Below are positions 35,901 through 46,200 of a stretch of 64,000 bases of DNA, piece by piece (position 1 is the first letter of the stretch; each line of letters starts with the position of its first letter). The translations under genes and the position numbers were made by a program. Origin of the DNA: Heterotrichella gracilis (lineage: Eukaryota; Sar; Xanthophyceae; Tribonematales; Xanthonemataceae); NCBI GenBank assembly GCA_032358255.1, contig JAULBX010022299.1, forward strand, positions 1 to 64,000. Reading direction: 5' to 3'. The notes below the pieces were generated by a model. It worked only from the letters and a program-made list of their open reading frames with translations. It ran no database searches and was not told the DNA's origin.

Positions 35901-37956
35901 TTACCCCTCCCCAGGCTGTCAGCCCAGCCCAGCGCAGGCGATCCCTGATGGCAGTCAAGAAATCCCCACCACCTGCGAAGAAATCCCCACCACCAACCAA
36001 GAAGTCCCCACCCCCCGTCAAGAAGTCCCCACCACCCGTCAAGAAGTCCCCACCACCTGTCAAGAAGTCCCCACCACCCGTCAAGAAGTCCCCACCACCT
36101 GTCAAGAAGTCCCCACCACCCATCAAGATGTCTCCTCCCCCCACCAAGAGGCCCCCACCACCCGTTATGCGCCCGCCCCCCCCACCCCTTTCCCCCCCAC
36201 CCACCGGATCCGGGGATCCCAGCACTGGCACCAAGGACCCCAACACAGTTACAAACATCTTCTCAAATGTGAGGCTGCATCCCCACTGCCATGGCCACCG
36301 CCCACCCTGCCCAGCCCACTCATGCCCCCTGCCACCCTGCCTGTCCTCATGCCCCTTGGGTGTAGCCTTTACCATTCCGTATGTGCAAGGGTAGTATGAT
36401 GATAATAGGGGAACCCATTAGTACCCTTGGGATGTGCGCATGCGGCCCCTCAGGTCCTGACATGGTGCTCATTGCCCTGCACTGCCTTGCCTGTACCTGC
36501 CCTCCCACACATGCTTTAACTGAAAATTTTGAGTCATCATCATTTCATTATCTATTCCTGGTGTAGCCGTCCTGTTCCAACCCCCCTCCCCTCCCCACCT
36601 GACCCCCCCGCCCTCCCCCCCCCTGCAGACCTGCCCCAGCGGCCAGCGCTGCAACACAGACCCCCAGTCGATAGACACGGGCCTGAGCGAGAGCCCCTCC
36701 CCACCCCCGCCCTCGGGCCGCGAGGAAACCTCCCCACCCACCCCCGCCCCCTCCGCGCCAGTGCTCTTCTCCCCGCCCCCGCCTTCGCCCTTCCAGGCAC
36801 CCAGCGCCCCCTCCGGCGGCGCCACCGTCACCACCAACTGCGCCGATGCCGACCAGGCTGACGACTCCATTCTGTACTACACCACCACCAAGGTGTCCTA
36901 CCCGCCACCCACCTTTGGAACCACCTCCTGCCCAGACCCACAGGTGAGTACATGGCGGTGGTGATTATGGCGTAGTCAAGAGGGGGCCGAAGGTGGTTGG
37001 GAGGGTTGAGGAGGGTTGCTCGACCAAAAAAATGATTTTGACTACTTTATATATTGATTTTAATTACTCTATATGTATAAAGATTATCTAATCACTAATC
37101 ATCATTAGCTTTTTCCTTCCATGGCTGCCTCATAAAAGCCCTCTCCCTGTCCTTCCCCAGGCCACGCTGGATGCGCACAACACCTTCCGCGCGCTGACCG
37201 GCCTGCCCCCACTGGTGTGGTCGGACGCCCTGGCGGCCACCGCGCAGGCCTACTCCGCGCAGCTTGCGAGTCAGTTCAACTGCCAGAACCTCAAGCATAG
37301 CGACTTCTCCTTCCGGGACTGTCACGGAGAGAACCTCAACCTGCGGTTCAGCGGGTCAGGCAACCTGAATGTGGAGTGCGCCATTTCCATCTCTGACTTC
37401 TGGACTGAGATCCAGGAGTTCAACTTCAAGACCTACCCGCTGCTGGCCTCGGATGACTTCTTCTCATTTGGCCATTTCACACAGGTAGGGAGTAGGAAGG
37501 CAGAATTGGTAACTGATCATAAAGAACGTTTTTAAATGCATCCATATGCAACTATCTGTTGTACTTTGTTCTGGTATGATTTTTCTCTCTATATATTGCA
37601 CTGTACTATGTTTTATTGTAGTTTATTGTATCGTAGGTTTGTAGGTTAGATTTGTTTTGTTTGCACGAGCTCACTTCCATGCGTGCCTGGCACAGGTCTC
37701 CTGGAAGGCCACACAGGCGGTTGGCTGCGGCATCACCGTGTGCAACGGCAAGCCAGGCAACCCCAGCTTCAAGGGCTACACCGTGGCCTGCCACTACGAC
37801 CCCATGGGCAACCTGTACTACAACGAGGACGATGCCCAGTCCACGCAGCTGCTGCAGGCCATGGTGCCCCCGCCGGTGGACAAGGCGGCGACGCAGGCGG
37901 CCTGCACCACTGCGTGCGGCAGCTGGTGCCCCACGGGCTGCTCCCTCAAGGACTAG
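32959..37956 (+). CDS. Membrane-anchored CAP/SCP (PR-1-like) protein with SPPPxK linker
   Basis: Eight exons, 32959-33360, 33776-34018, 34414-34668, 35105-35212, 35915-36268, 36629-36943, 37161-37484 and 37696-37956, all join in phase 0 to give 753 residues. Residues 1-98 are hydrophilic. A single transmembrane helix follows at 99-125 (WWAVWALLAFWLL, TVATTVGLIWAVL). Residues 135-336 form an extracellular-type region with NTT, NVT and NGT sequons. Residues about 350-400 are an SPPPVKK tandem repeat of the hydroxyproline-rich kind found in algal walls. The C-terminus from 560 is a CAP domain (LDAHNTFRALTGLPPLVWSD, HGENL, VGCGITVC, VACHYDPMGN) and ends in a Cys-rich tail. CAP proteins are secreted or surface proteins; this one is predicted to face outward from a membrane. 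Function at the cell surface is inferred, not shown. Confidence 0.88.
33631..33680 (+). repeat. Partial copy of CAP gene exon 2 in the intron before it
   Basis: TTCTTTGTGGACAAAGGCAG here matches the start of exon 2 (TTCTTCGTGGACAAGGCCAG at 33782) over about 50 bp, with several differences. It lies 151 bp upstream in the same orientation. Confidence 0.88.
34230..34413 (+). repeat. Copy of CAP gene exon 3 start with acceptor and CCCTAAA block
   Basis: The 5' 72 bases of exon 3 (real start 34414, GTTGCCAAGGTGCACCTGCA) are present at 34278-34349, preceded by a CCCAG acceptor and an AAACCCTAAACCCTAAGCGC block that also precedes the real exon. The unit is about 136 bp. The copy loses the exon's remaining part after the SYCH codons. 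Confidence 0.93.
34721..34815 (+). repeat. Two copies of the CAP gene exon 3 end with donor
   Basis: The exon 3 end (CAGGCCAGGGACATCGACTA, then TGTGGTGAGT) is repeated at about 34721-34752 and 34796-34813. Exon 3 is thus flanked by partial copies of both its edges. Confidence 0.8.
35213..35580 (+). repeat. Three tandem copies of CAP gene exon 4 end with donor and TTTAGGG block
   Basis: Exon 4 ends at 35212 (CACGCCCGCGGGGCCACAG, then GTGCGG). Units with the same end finish at 35328, 35449 and 35573, a spacing of 116, 121 and 124 bp. Each contains a decayed AGCGTGTACA...GGTGAACAC stretch, a GT donor and a TTAGGGTTTAGGG-like block. The first copy is nearly exact; later ones diverge progressively. 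Confidence 0.95.
35778..35844. repeat. Near-perfect hairpin flanked by a 9-bp direct repeat
   Basis: GGGGCATACTAGTAATACTA and its complement TAGTATTATTAGTATACCCC face each other around a short loop. CTGTATCCA occurs directly before (35778-35786) and, one base away, after (35836-35844) the hairpin. It lies in the intron before the proline-rich CAP exon. It looks like a tiny inverted-repeat insertion. Confidence 0.75.
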
Positions 37957-39317
37957 GAGGGTTTTCGGGGAGGGTTTCTGCGGGGTGCCCCGTGGGGGTG
38001 GCTCCCGCGCGGTGGAGGAGGGTTTTGGTGGTGCGCCGTAGCTTTGAAGGAGGGTTTTGGGGGATGGTTCTGGTGGCGCGCCGGCGTGGCAGTCGGCGTA
38101 TGAGCCGGTGGTGCTGGCAGGGGGATGTTTGGAGTTTGGGAAATGCAGCTAATGGGGTGCGCTGACAGCTGCACAGGGGTCTCATAGTGTTGCTGCATGG
38201 TTTAGGGTGTGGATCCCTCAACCCACCACGCACGCATCAGCGAGTTCATTGCCCACCACTTCCACGTCAATGTGCAGAGATAAAGTGACACAGTCACGTA
38301 GAGCTGCTCTTCTTTCATCGTCGCTTACTAGTTTTCTATGTGTTCTTTCTGCTTGTGGCATCATGCCGGAACCTTTTACTAAGTCACTTGAACAATGTTT
38401 TACTGTACGCACTTGAGCACTCACTGGTCGGCTGCATGGCATTGGGAATGCAATAAATGTGTCGTACATTTGATGGGGAACTTGAGGGGAGCACTGTTTC
38501 ACTGGCTGGCAGTTTGCATTGAATCCCCTCCCTTCATCATCTTGTGACCTCACCCCTTTTTAGGTTTGATGCCTGCGTGGATATCACGGGATGCACTGCA
38601 CTTTCATGACATTGTGAAATATAGGTTGGGAGCTTTCAAGTCATCGCTATTTCCTTAGTCTTGTCTTAAGATCTTTCAAGTCATCGCTATTGCTTTTCTT
38701 TGAATGGCTGCAAGAACTGCGAGCAGCCCAGCTGCAGCACTGCTGTTTATGCGCATTTTTAACCTCTGAGTCAGGCTGATGGTGGGCAGGCTGTTCAAGT
38801 CTTAGGATTCATTCTGAATGTAGTACGCCTAGCCGCGTTTCAAATCTTTTATAATTAGTTATTAGCTGTACTACCGCCATCTTGTCAGTATGGCCCTTCT
38901 AAAGGGGATCCTGCTTTTCGGTGAATACTGGCGCCCCTCAGGTCACTATCCTGCTGCAGGCCTCGAGTGCGCATTGGCATCATTGTAATTGGATTGAATT
39001 CCCTTGATAGCATCCTCCACTGCGACACACCTCCTTCACCTCTAAGGCTTCCCAGCCCCAAGGGCCAAGTGTCAAAGGCCAGGCCAGGCCAGGGCCAAGT
39101 GTAAAGTGTCAAAGGCCAGGCCAGGGCCAAGCCATTGGCATAAAAGATGATCGAAATAGGGTCGCACCGTTTCCTGGTGTAGTGTCAATTTCCTTTTATT
39201 GCGAATATCCTGTTATTGCGAATATCCTGTTCAGGGCCTGTCTCACCGGCAACCAAAAGTCTGTGAGCTCAAGTAAAACCCTATAAAACCCCATACTATA
39301 TACTCAGCGAGCTCCAC
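37957..39317. other. Convergent intergenic region between CAP and SET genes
   Basis: No gene is supported. There is a short direct repeat of TTTCAAGTCATCGCTATT at about 38633 and 38673 and a GGCCAGGCCAGGGCCAAGTG-type repeat near 39057-39130. The 3' ends of both neighbours should fall here. Confidence 0.5.
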
Positions 39318-42300
39318 TCAACCCCCTTCCCCGGCCTCCTCCATCTCCTCCCTGCACTTTTGGCAGCTGCAGTCAAACCCGTACGCCCACGCCAGCTGCC
39401 TCCGCCGCTGGGCCAATGGCAGGTCGCCGTCAAGGTAGGCGATGCACAGCTGCTCGCCAGGGGAGATGTCGCGCGCGGTGATGAAGGCGGCACTGGCGCA
39501 GTTCCCTGCAGGCGAGGAGGCATTGACACCAGCAGCAGTGGTCATCATGATTCCTTCAATAGAACACCATTAAGTGCAGAGAGCAGGCGGGAGCAGTAGC
39601 ATGCTCAGCAGGCAGGGTTGTCATTAGGCGATGCACGGCTGCTCCCCCAGGGAGATTGCAATAAAGACTGCGCTGGCGCAATTGTCTATTCAAGCCAGCC
39701 GGGTCCCCGAGAAGGTGTTCAGCCAGCATGCACCATCATAAATGATTGATATAATAAACGATTATCGTCCCGAAGGCTTCCATCCACCCACGTGCGTAGG
39801 AGGTGCAGAAAGTTCTCATGCAATTAGGCAGGGGGCTGAACCCTAGTGAAGGTCATGTTTATGTTTGGCCGTGCAAAATAGAAGGGGAGTGGAAACCCTA
39901 GGGAAGGGTGTTGAAGGGCTTCTCAACCCCAACGCACCTGGGAAGGTGACGTCTATGTTGGGGTCACAGGCGTGGTTGAACATGCTGGCCAGGCAGAACA
40001 GCGCGCTGCCACTTGGCGACTCCAGACTGCGCGCCAGGGCTTGCAAGAGGGCAGAGGAGGAGGCGGAGGAGGGGCTGGAGAAAGGGAGGACGGTCTGGAC
40101 CCTGCCAGGTGGACACGCAGGGAGGTGAATACGCAGGGGTGCGCCGAGTGGTTATGCATGGCAGGTGATTGGGTGACTGCCAAGCTGCCTGTACTGCTGA
40201 AATGCATATACCAAAAAATTATCACTTTGGTATTCGTCGGTAGCCATTTTTCATCAGTCAAATGAAAAACACTAAACCTAGGTGTAGGGCATAGGGATTG
40301 CTGCAGCACTGATGGGCACCCCCCACTTTCTTGAAGCTGCTGCTGTGCGTGCGGCTGAGCACTGCGACGTACCCTAACTCAAAACCCCAAAGTACATGCG
40401 ACAGTACCCACTCACTTGAAGCTGTTGATGTGCATGCACTGAGCAGCACACAGTACCTAAACCCTAAAGAGGCTCCTTGTTTCACCGCCCACTCACTTGA
40501 AGCTGTTGATGTGCATGCGGCTGAGCAGCGCTATGTACCAGTCCAGGTCAAGAGTAGAGTCCACCAATGCTGTGCCTGTCTCCGCTGCCTGCTGAGCCCC
40601 GCAGCCAACCAGGAGGCTGGAGCGCAGCAGTGCATAGGTATGGAGCCAGTCGGGAGGCGGGTTGGGGATCGAGGCGTGGCACAGCAGGTCAAGTTGCTGC
40701 AAGGGGCGCACAGGCGAATCAGTGTGCAGCTGGAAGTACTGGTGTGCAAGCCAGGAGGGCAACCTGTTGTGTAATGATCACCCTGCGCAGTCAAGTAGGT
40801 GGAAGGACAGGCAAAACAGCGTGCAGCTGGGAAGTAATCGCGGGACAGAGCGGGCACTGCGGGAATGCGCAGCAGGTCACAGGGGTGCACAGGCGAGTCA
40901 GCAAGCACGGTGAGGAAGTGTACAGCAATGTCGATGCCACGGCCCTTCCATGCGCCACCCCCTTCGTTTCATCACATCCCCCTTAAACCTTACCACACTC
41001 ACTACTCACTAGCCACTCATCACTAACCAGTGGCCATGAAACTGATCACTAACCACCTAACACTGCCCTGGCATGGCCAGTGACAATCACCTCTTGCATC
41101 ATCCGCGCAGCCTGCTGCCTCCCTTGCTTTTCATCCTCTGCCCCCCCTCCCATGGCTGCCTGCAGCTTGGTGCATGCAGCGCGGGCGGCCAGCAGCGGGA
41201 ATCGCTCCCCCGTGTCCACACAGTGAGCCCGGAGCTCCTCAAAATGGCCGCAAGCAACCTGGGAGAAACAAATATGCACATAAAATGGCTTCCTATGATG
41301 AGGAAGAGGGCCTGACAAATGCAGCCGCTGCGCCAATAAAAGGCAAGCGGAAAAAGGCAGCAGACCTTGCAAAGCACAAGGATGGTGACATGGAGCAAAT
41401 GAGGCAGCCACCCTGACGATAGGCAATCTGCAGGCAACTAGCTTGCAAAGCTGTAGCTTGCAGAGCAGGGAACCCAGGTACCAGGGGCTAGTGGCGACAG
41501 CATGCACCACAAATGGTTGCCGATGTATATACAGTGCCAGTGCTGTTTTTGTTCCATAAAAAAATTTAATTTCAATCTCGTTTTGGAAAACGACAAATTG
41601 GGTTGTACCTCTGTGGGGAAGTAGGAGGCTGTGGCAGCGCTGGCGCAGGCTGCTGAGCAGAACTGGTGGTTGTGAATTGTGGCGGGGAGAGTGGTGGGGT
41701 CAAGGGCCTTGATGCAGTGGTAGCACACCTGGAGGGGTGGGGAGGGTTGTGGGGAGGATTTTCCAGCAGGGTTTGGGTAGGGTTTGAGGAGGGTTTTGGG
41801 TGGGACCGCCCTGGCCTCAAAAGGTAAGAACAAGGTTGGGTTACTGGATGGCACACGTCAGGTAGTATTCAATGTGGGCTGTGTGCCTTGGATAAGCGTC
41901 AACGGCACCCGCCTTGGCTGAAGTAAGTAACACGCGTCACACTCAGCACCAAACAGCTCAGTCTTAACCAGCCAGCTAGTACTGGCAGTAGCATGGAACA
42001 GGGACTTGCCTTTGCCTGGACGTCAGGTGCTGGTATGGCGAGCACAGGGCTCTCCCTGAGTATGACTGTGCCATAGGGTATGGGTGAGTGCGCCACCAAG
42101 CCACGCCCTGCACCTGGTATCTGAGCACAGAAGCATAGAACATTTAACAACCAGCCAAGATTATATGGATGTAATCAATTATAAACAGAGACCCAAACAA
42201 TATACTCCAAGTGCACTAACTTGCTCTAAGCTGCTGCAAGCACCCCCTCATGAGGGAGATCAGAGGAGGTGTGAGCAGTAGTTGGACCAGGCAGGTGTGA

Positions 42301-42486
42301 CCAGGTTGGTGTGACTTATACCTGAGCAATCGTAAAGGGTGCGTCGGATAGTCGCTGCTCAATTGACTCCAGCAGGCTGAGCGTTGAAGCCGCTCGTGCT
42401 GCAGCCTTCCAGTGGGAGGCACCAAGTGTTTTATTCAGTGCCAACAATTGGCCAATGGCGATGCCGGCAGATGTTATTCTTGACAT
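39318..42486 (-). CDS. SET-domain protein with MYND-like insert (SMYD/ATXR-type methyltransferase)
   Basis: Seven exons on the minus strand, 42486-42322, 42120-42010, 41728-41609, 41258-41091, 40696-40497, 40101-39938 and 39505-39318, join in phase to 371 residues. The SET fold starts at IPGAGRGLVAHSPIPYGTVI, is interrupted by a small Cys cluster (CYHC and CSAAC) as in SMYD proteins, and resumes with FNHACDPN, the SET NHSCxPN motif. GEQLCIAYLD supplies the YxD-like strand and FDCSCQKC the post-SET zinc ligands. Such proteins methylate lysines of histones or other proteins. The MYND-like cluster has fewer Cys/His than a full zinc finger. The intron after 42010 has a GC donor (AAG|GCAAGT). Introns carry copies of exon edges. 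Confidence 0.85.
39627..40908 (-). repeat. Scattered copies of SET gene exon edges inside its introns
   Basis: Four groups are visible. The middle of the last exon (GGCGATGCACAGCTGCTC on the + strand) recurs at 39627-39690. The end of exon 6 recurs, decayed, at 39847-39875. The end of exon 5 (ACTTGAAGCTGTTGATGTGC on +, real copy from 40497) recurs at about 40412-40460 and 40331-40375. The start of exon 5 recurs at 40868-40905. All have the orientation of the gene. Confidence 0.82.
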
Positions 42487-43281
42487 TGGTCACCGCCACT
42501 TAAGCACGGTTGGGTTTCAAGCATGGTTAAAGTGCGGAGTGCACGGCACAAAAAAAGCACTTTGAGCAGTAATGGCATGGGCAGCTATGGACACCGGGTG
42601 GCCTAGTACTTGCAGCCATTGAACAAAACGGTTGCTAGGAGGTACAGCGCGTGACTTGCAAGACGTGCAACAGGGTACAGCATCTCATTGCCACCCACTC
42701 GGTATGATAAGCTCGTCTGCACAGTGCCTATTTGACCTCTCCGCTGCATGCATGCATCGAACCGGTCCCCTGTCTGACTACACGTTTCCACACCCCTTGG
42801 ACACCTCCACCCAGGTGCAGGCCTGTTTCCTTGCCTTTTAGGCTGGACCACTCAGCCTTTTAAAAGCCCATTTTGGGGGAACCCTGTTTACCGTGTTTGA
42901 CGGTTGAGCAGCTTGTGCATTACGAGGAACATCGGCCGTAACGAGTCCTGTGCTGGGTCATGAGCTCCGTCAACAACAACTAGATTGCCACGCATCCGTT
43001 TGGCCGGATTTCAGTTCCTCAGTCAACTGAACTGACACATGAAACAGCGCCCTCTGGGGCTCACCGCTGTAGTTAGTAGCGCACTGCAGTTGTCGTGTGC
43101 TGTAGTTGCGTTGGCGTACCGTACCAGGAATAGCGTTTTTGGCAGGAATTTCTGGGCGAACCAAGGCAGACGATTGGGCCTCGCGCCTCGACAGCTCTAA
43201 CATCCTTCCGCCACCTTTGTTATCTGGTGAACTTCTACTTCGATTGTCTACAAGCCTGGAGTTCGCTGTTAGCCAAACGAG
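42487..43281. other. Divergent promoter region between SET and bZIP genes
   Basis: The SET gene starts at 42486 on the minus strand and the bZIP gene at 43282 on the plus strand, so this 0.8 kb should hold both promoters. Apart from a CATGCATGCATCG run near 42747 I see no distinctive element. Confidence 0.5.
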
Positions 43282-46200
43282 ATGGACAACCCTAGCTCCC
43301 GGCCAGGTACGGACCCAACACCCAAAAACACAGCGATTCCTCTATAAACCCGGTGATTCTACGAGCCCTGGGGCCTGGCCTGCAGCAGTTGCTTTCCTTC
43401 CATGCGTTGGAAACATGCTGTGGTCAATTTTTGAAACGAGGCTCTGCAAGGCAAGTCGTAGAGGTCAACATCCTGCTACCAATTGCGCAACTGACCCACA
43501 ACTTTGCAATTGGCAGTGGGTGCATGCATGCCGATACACCTTCCCCAGCCGTACAGCAAGCCACTCCCTGGTGGATGGTGTACTATCTCATCGCCTGTCA
43601 GGATGTGTGTTGAGTTTTCCTACCAGCTGTGGGTCTCGCCCCAAAAGCAATGATGTCGACGCCCAATTGTGCTGCACAACTCACCCAGTGCTTCAGATTC
43701 CGACGCACGATGGTGCATAACTCTGCACCCCTGCTGCCTTCCCTGCTCAACCACAGTCCTTCTGTTGGTACCCAATATGCATGCATGTCTGCAATGCTTC
43801 GCCCTATACCTGCTCCCACTGCACACACCCTTTATCGAAGAACAAACCGCATTCTAGCAGCGGCCCATATGTCACCACTGCCACTCTGGACAAGGGAGGC
43901 TTTCAGAGCTGCCGTGTGCAGTTCTAGTTCTAGAAAAGCATATGCAAGGAAAAGAGGCCCTTCCCCCCTGTCCCAGGTCCGAGCTCTGGCCCCGGGGAGC
44001 GCTCCCTGGCACGCATGGTGTCTGAGCTGTTTGTGGAGGACGTGATGCGGGCACTAGGGTAAGGACAGGGACCCTAAACCACTCTAAATCCTGACGAGGC
44101 CTATACGCGCTGAAGGCCTGGCCGCTGTGGCTCTCACACCTCTGCACTTGGGCACTCTGTGTATGCCCATTCAAGGTCTCGTGCAGCGGCAGGATGAGGA
44201 AGGGGCTGTTGATGCAGCAGAAAGAGCATACATGCACTCTGATGCTCAGATGCGCGACACAAGTCACCACTTCATCGTTGCATGACCCTACCCACTGCAC
44301 CAACACACTATCCACTCACGGGCTGTCCAATCGGTGGCTTGCCGCAACACCCGCCACTATGGCCCTGCTCAAAACTCTTTCGAAACCCTTTGAAACCCCA
44401 ATCCCACGGCCCAGTGCAAAGCCCTCAAGCAAGCCGTGCCTGCACTGAGCAGCCCCCGTTCCTCCCCCCGTCCCCCCCTGGACCCCACCACCATTACCCT
44501 GGGCACTGACTCCCCCACCTTTGCAGCTTTTAAACTCTAATCGCATCCTGAATTTCCACCCTCCCGATCCTAACCCGTAGTGTTTGCTCAGCAGCACTGA
44601 CGCGCCTGCCAACGCCCAGCTGGTCAAGCTGAGCAGCAGCAAGGAGTTCCAAAAGGTGGCACTGGAGAAGAACGACGCGCTGCGCTCCATGTACAGGGAG
44701 GTGTCGAGCAACAAGGTGAGGAAAGTTGAGGGGTGGGGTTTTGGAGGGGGGAGGGAGGGGATTGTGATGGTGCTGGTGGTGTGAGGTGAGTGGGGCGGGT
44801 CATGTGGGTTGGCAGGGGCACCGAGGGGAATGATGTGCACTGGGAGGTGTCCAGCAGGCATGCGATGAGGGAACGTAAGGGATGGGGTGGTGCACATGCT
44901 GGGTGGTACATGCATGCCATGCACCCACACCCTGTAGCTGGCTATGGCTACTGGCGCATGCTGCCTGTGCCGGTGCCTGTCCACCCCTCCTGGCGCACCG
45001 GAATGGCCAACCACACATGCAGGTCAGGCACTTTCATACCACGCACCGGTATGTGTGGAATGTGGGCTGGCCTGTTTCGAATTTGACAGTACGCCAGGTG
45101 CCCTTAGGAATTGGGTTCTAGGTACTGTAATTCCCATCATGGGAAATTCCACGCATCGTGACATGGTTTCCCCCTGCCGCTCCCCGCAGTCCATCGAGTT
45201 CAACGACTTCCTTGACCAGATCCTGGACAACCCCGAGTTCCAGGAGGCCCTCGGATCCTTCTCATCATTCACACGATCCTCATTTGGGTCCCTCCCCGAT
45301 GCAACGATCCCATCAGACGCCCCCTTGCCTGACCCCATGGCGCTGCCCCCGCCCCAAAATTACCACATTCCGGCGCAAAATGTGGGCCCCGAGGCCTACA
45401 ACCAGGCACCCCAGCAGCACATGCAGCTGCCGCAGGATTACGCCCCTGCCCAATTGTTCCAATCCCAAGGGGGGCACATTTACGTGAGCACGGGCCCCGC
45501 GGTGAGCGCCTCCATGGTCATGGGGCCAGACCCTAATGCAGGGTATGGCAGCGGGCAGCTGAACCCTAGCGGGGGGTTGATGACAGGCTCAGGCTATGAC
45601 ATGGGGCAGCAACAAGGTGGGTACAATGGGGGATCACAATTCCATGGGTGCTCTGGGTGGGATGCATCCCAGGGATGCATCCACCACAAGTGACCACATG
45701 CAGTGCACTCCTGTCTTGCACAAGCAAGGAGCCCACACACCCATGTGGTGCATCTTCCCTGTTCCACAGCATGCTCGGCACTTTGCATGCACAGGAGGCA
45801 CGCATGCTGGGGATGGGATGCCCACCAACAGTGGCCATGCACTCTTGTCTTCCCAAATGCTTGCCAGAGGCAGCTGACCACACATACTTTACATGGACAA
45901 GGTTTTCACCCATGTCATCGCCCTGCGATGCACAACATCCTCCGGTAATTTGTACACATAAATATCTTCACTCAATTGTATTACAAAACTTTCACCAATA
46001 TCCACCCCCTTGCAACAGGCTATGCCCAGCACATGCCCCCTCCCGTCCTCCCCTCTCACGTCGTGTCAACCAGCCACCAGCCGCAGCCCGGGCCCGGCAT
46101 GTACCAAGCCCCACCCACCTACTCCAGCGGGCTGGGCAGTGCGGATGTGCAGCAGCTCATGGCACTACAGGCGCTGCAGCTGGATAGCGGGGAGGGCCAA

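Noticed and set aside
35863-36375. 170-codon minus-strand frame with a GGGDFLT repeat
   Set aside because: It is the antisense shadow of the SPPPxKK repeat exon of the CAP gene.
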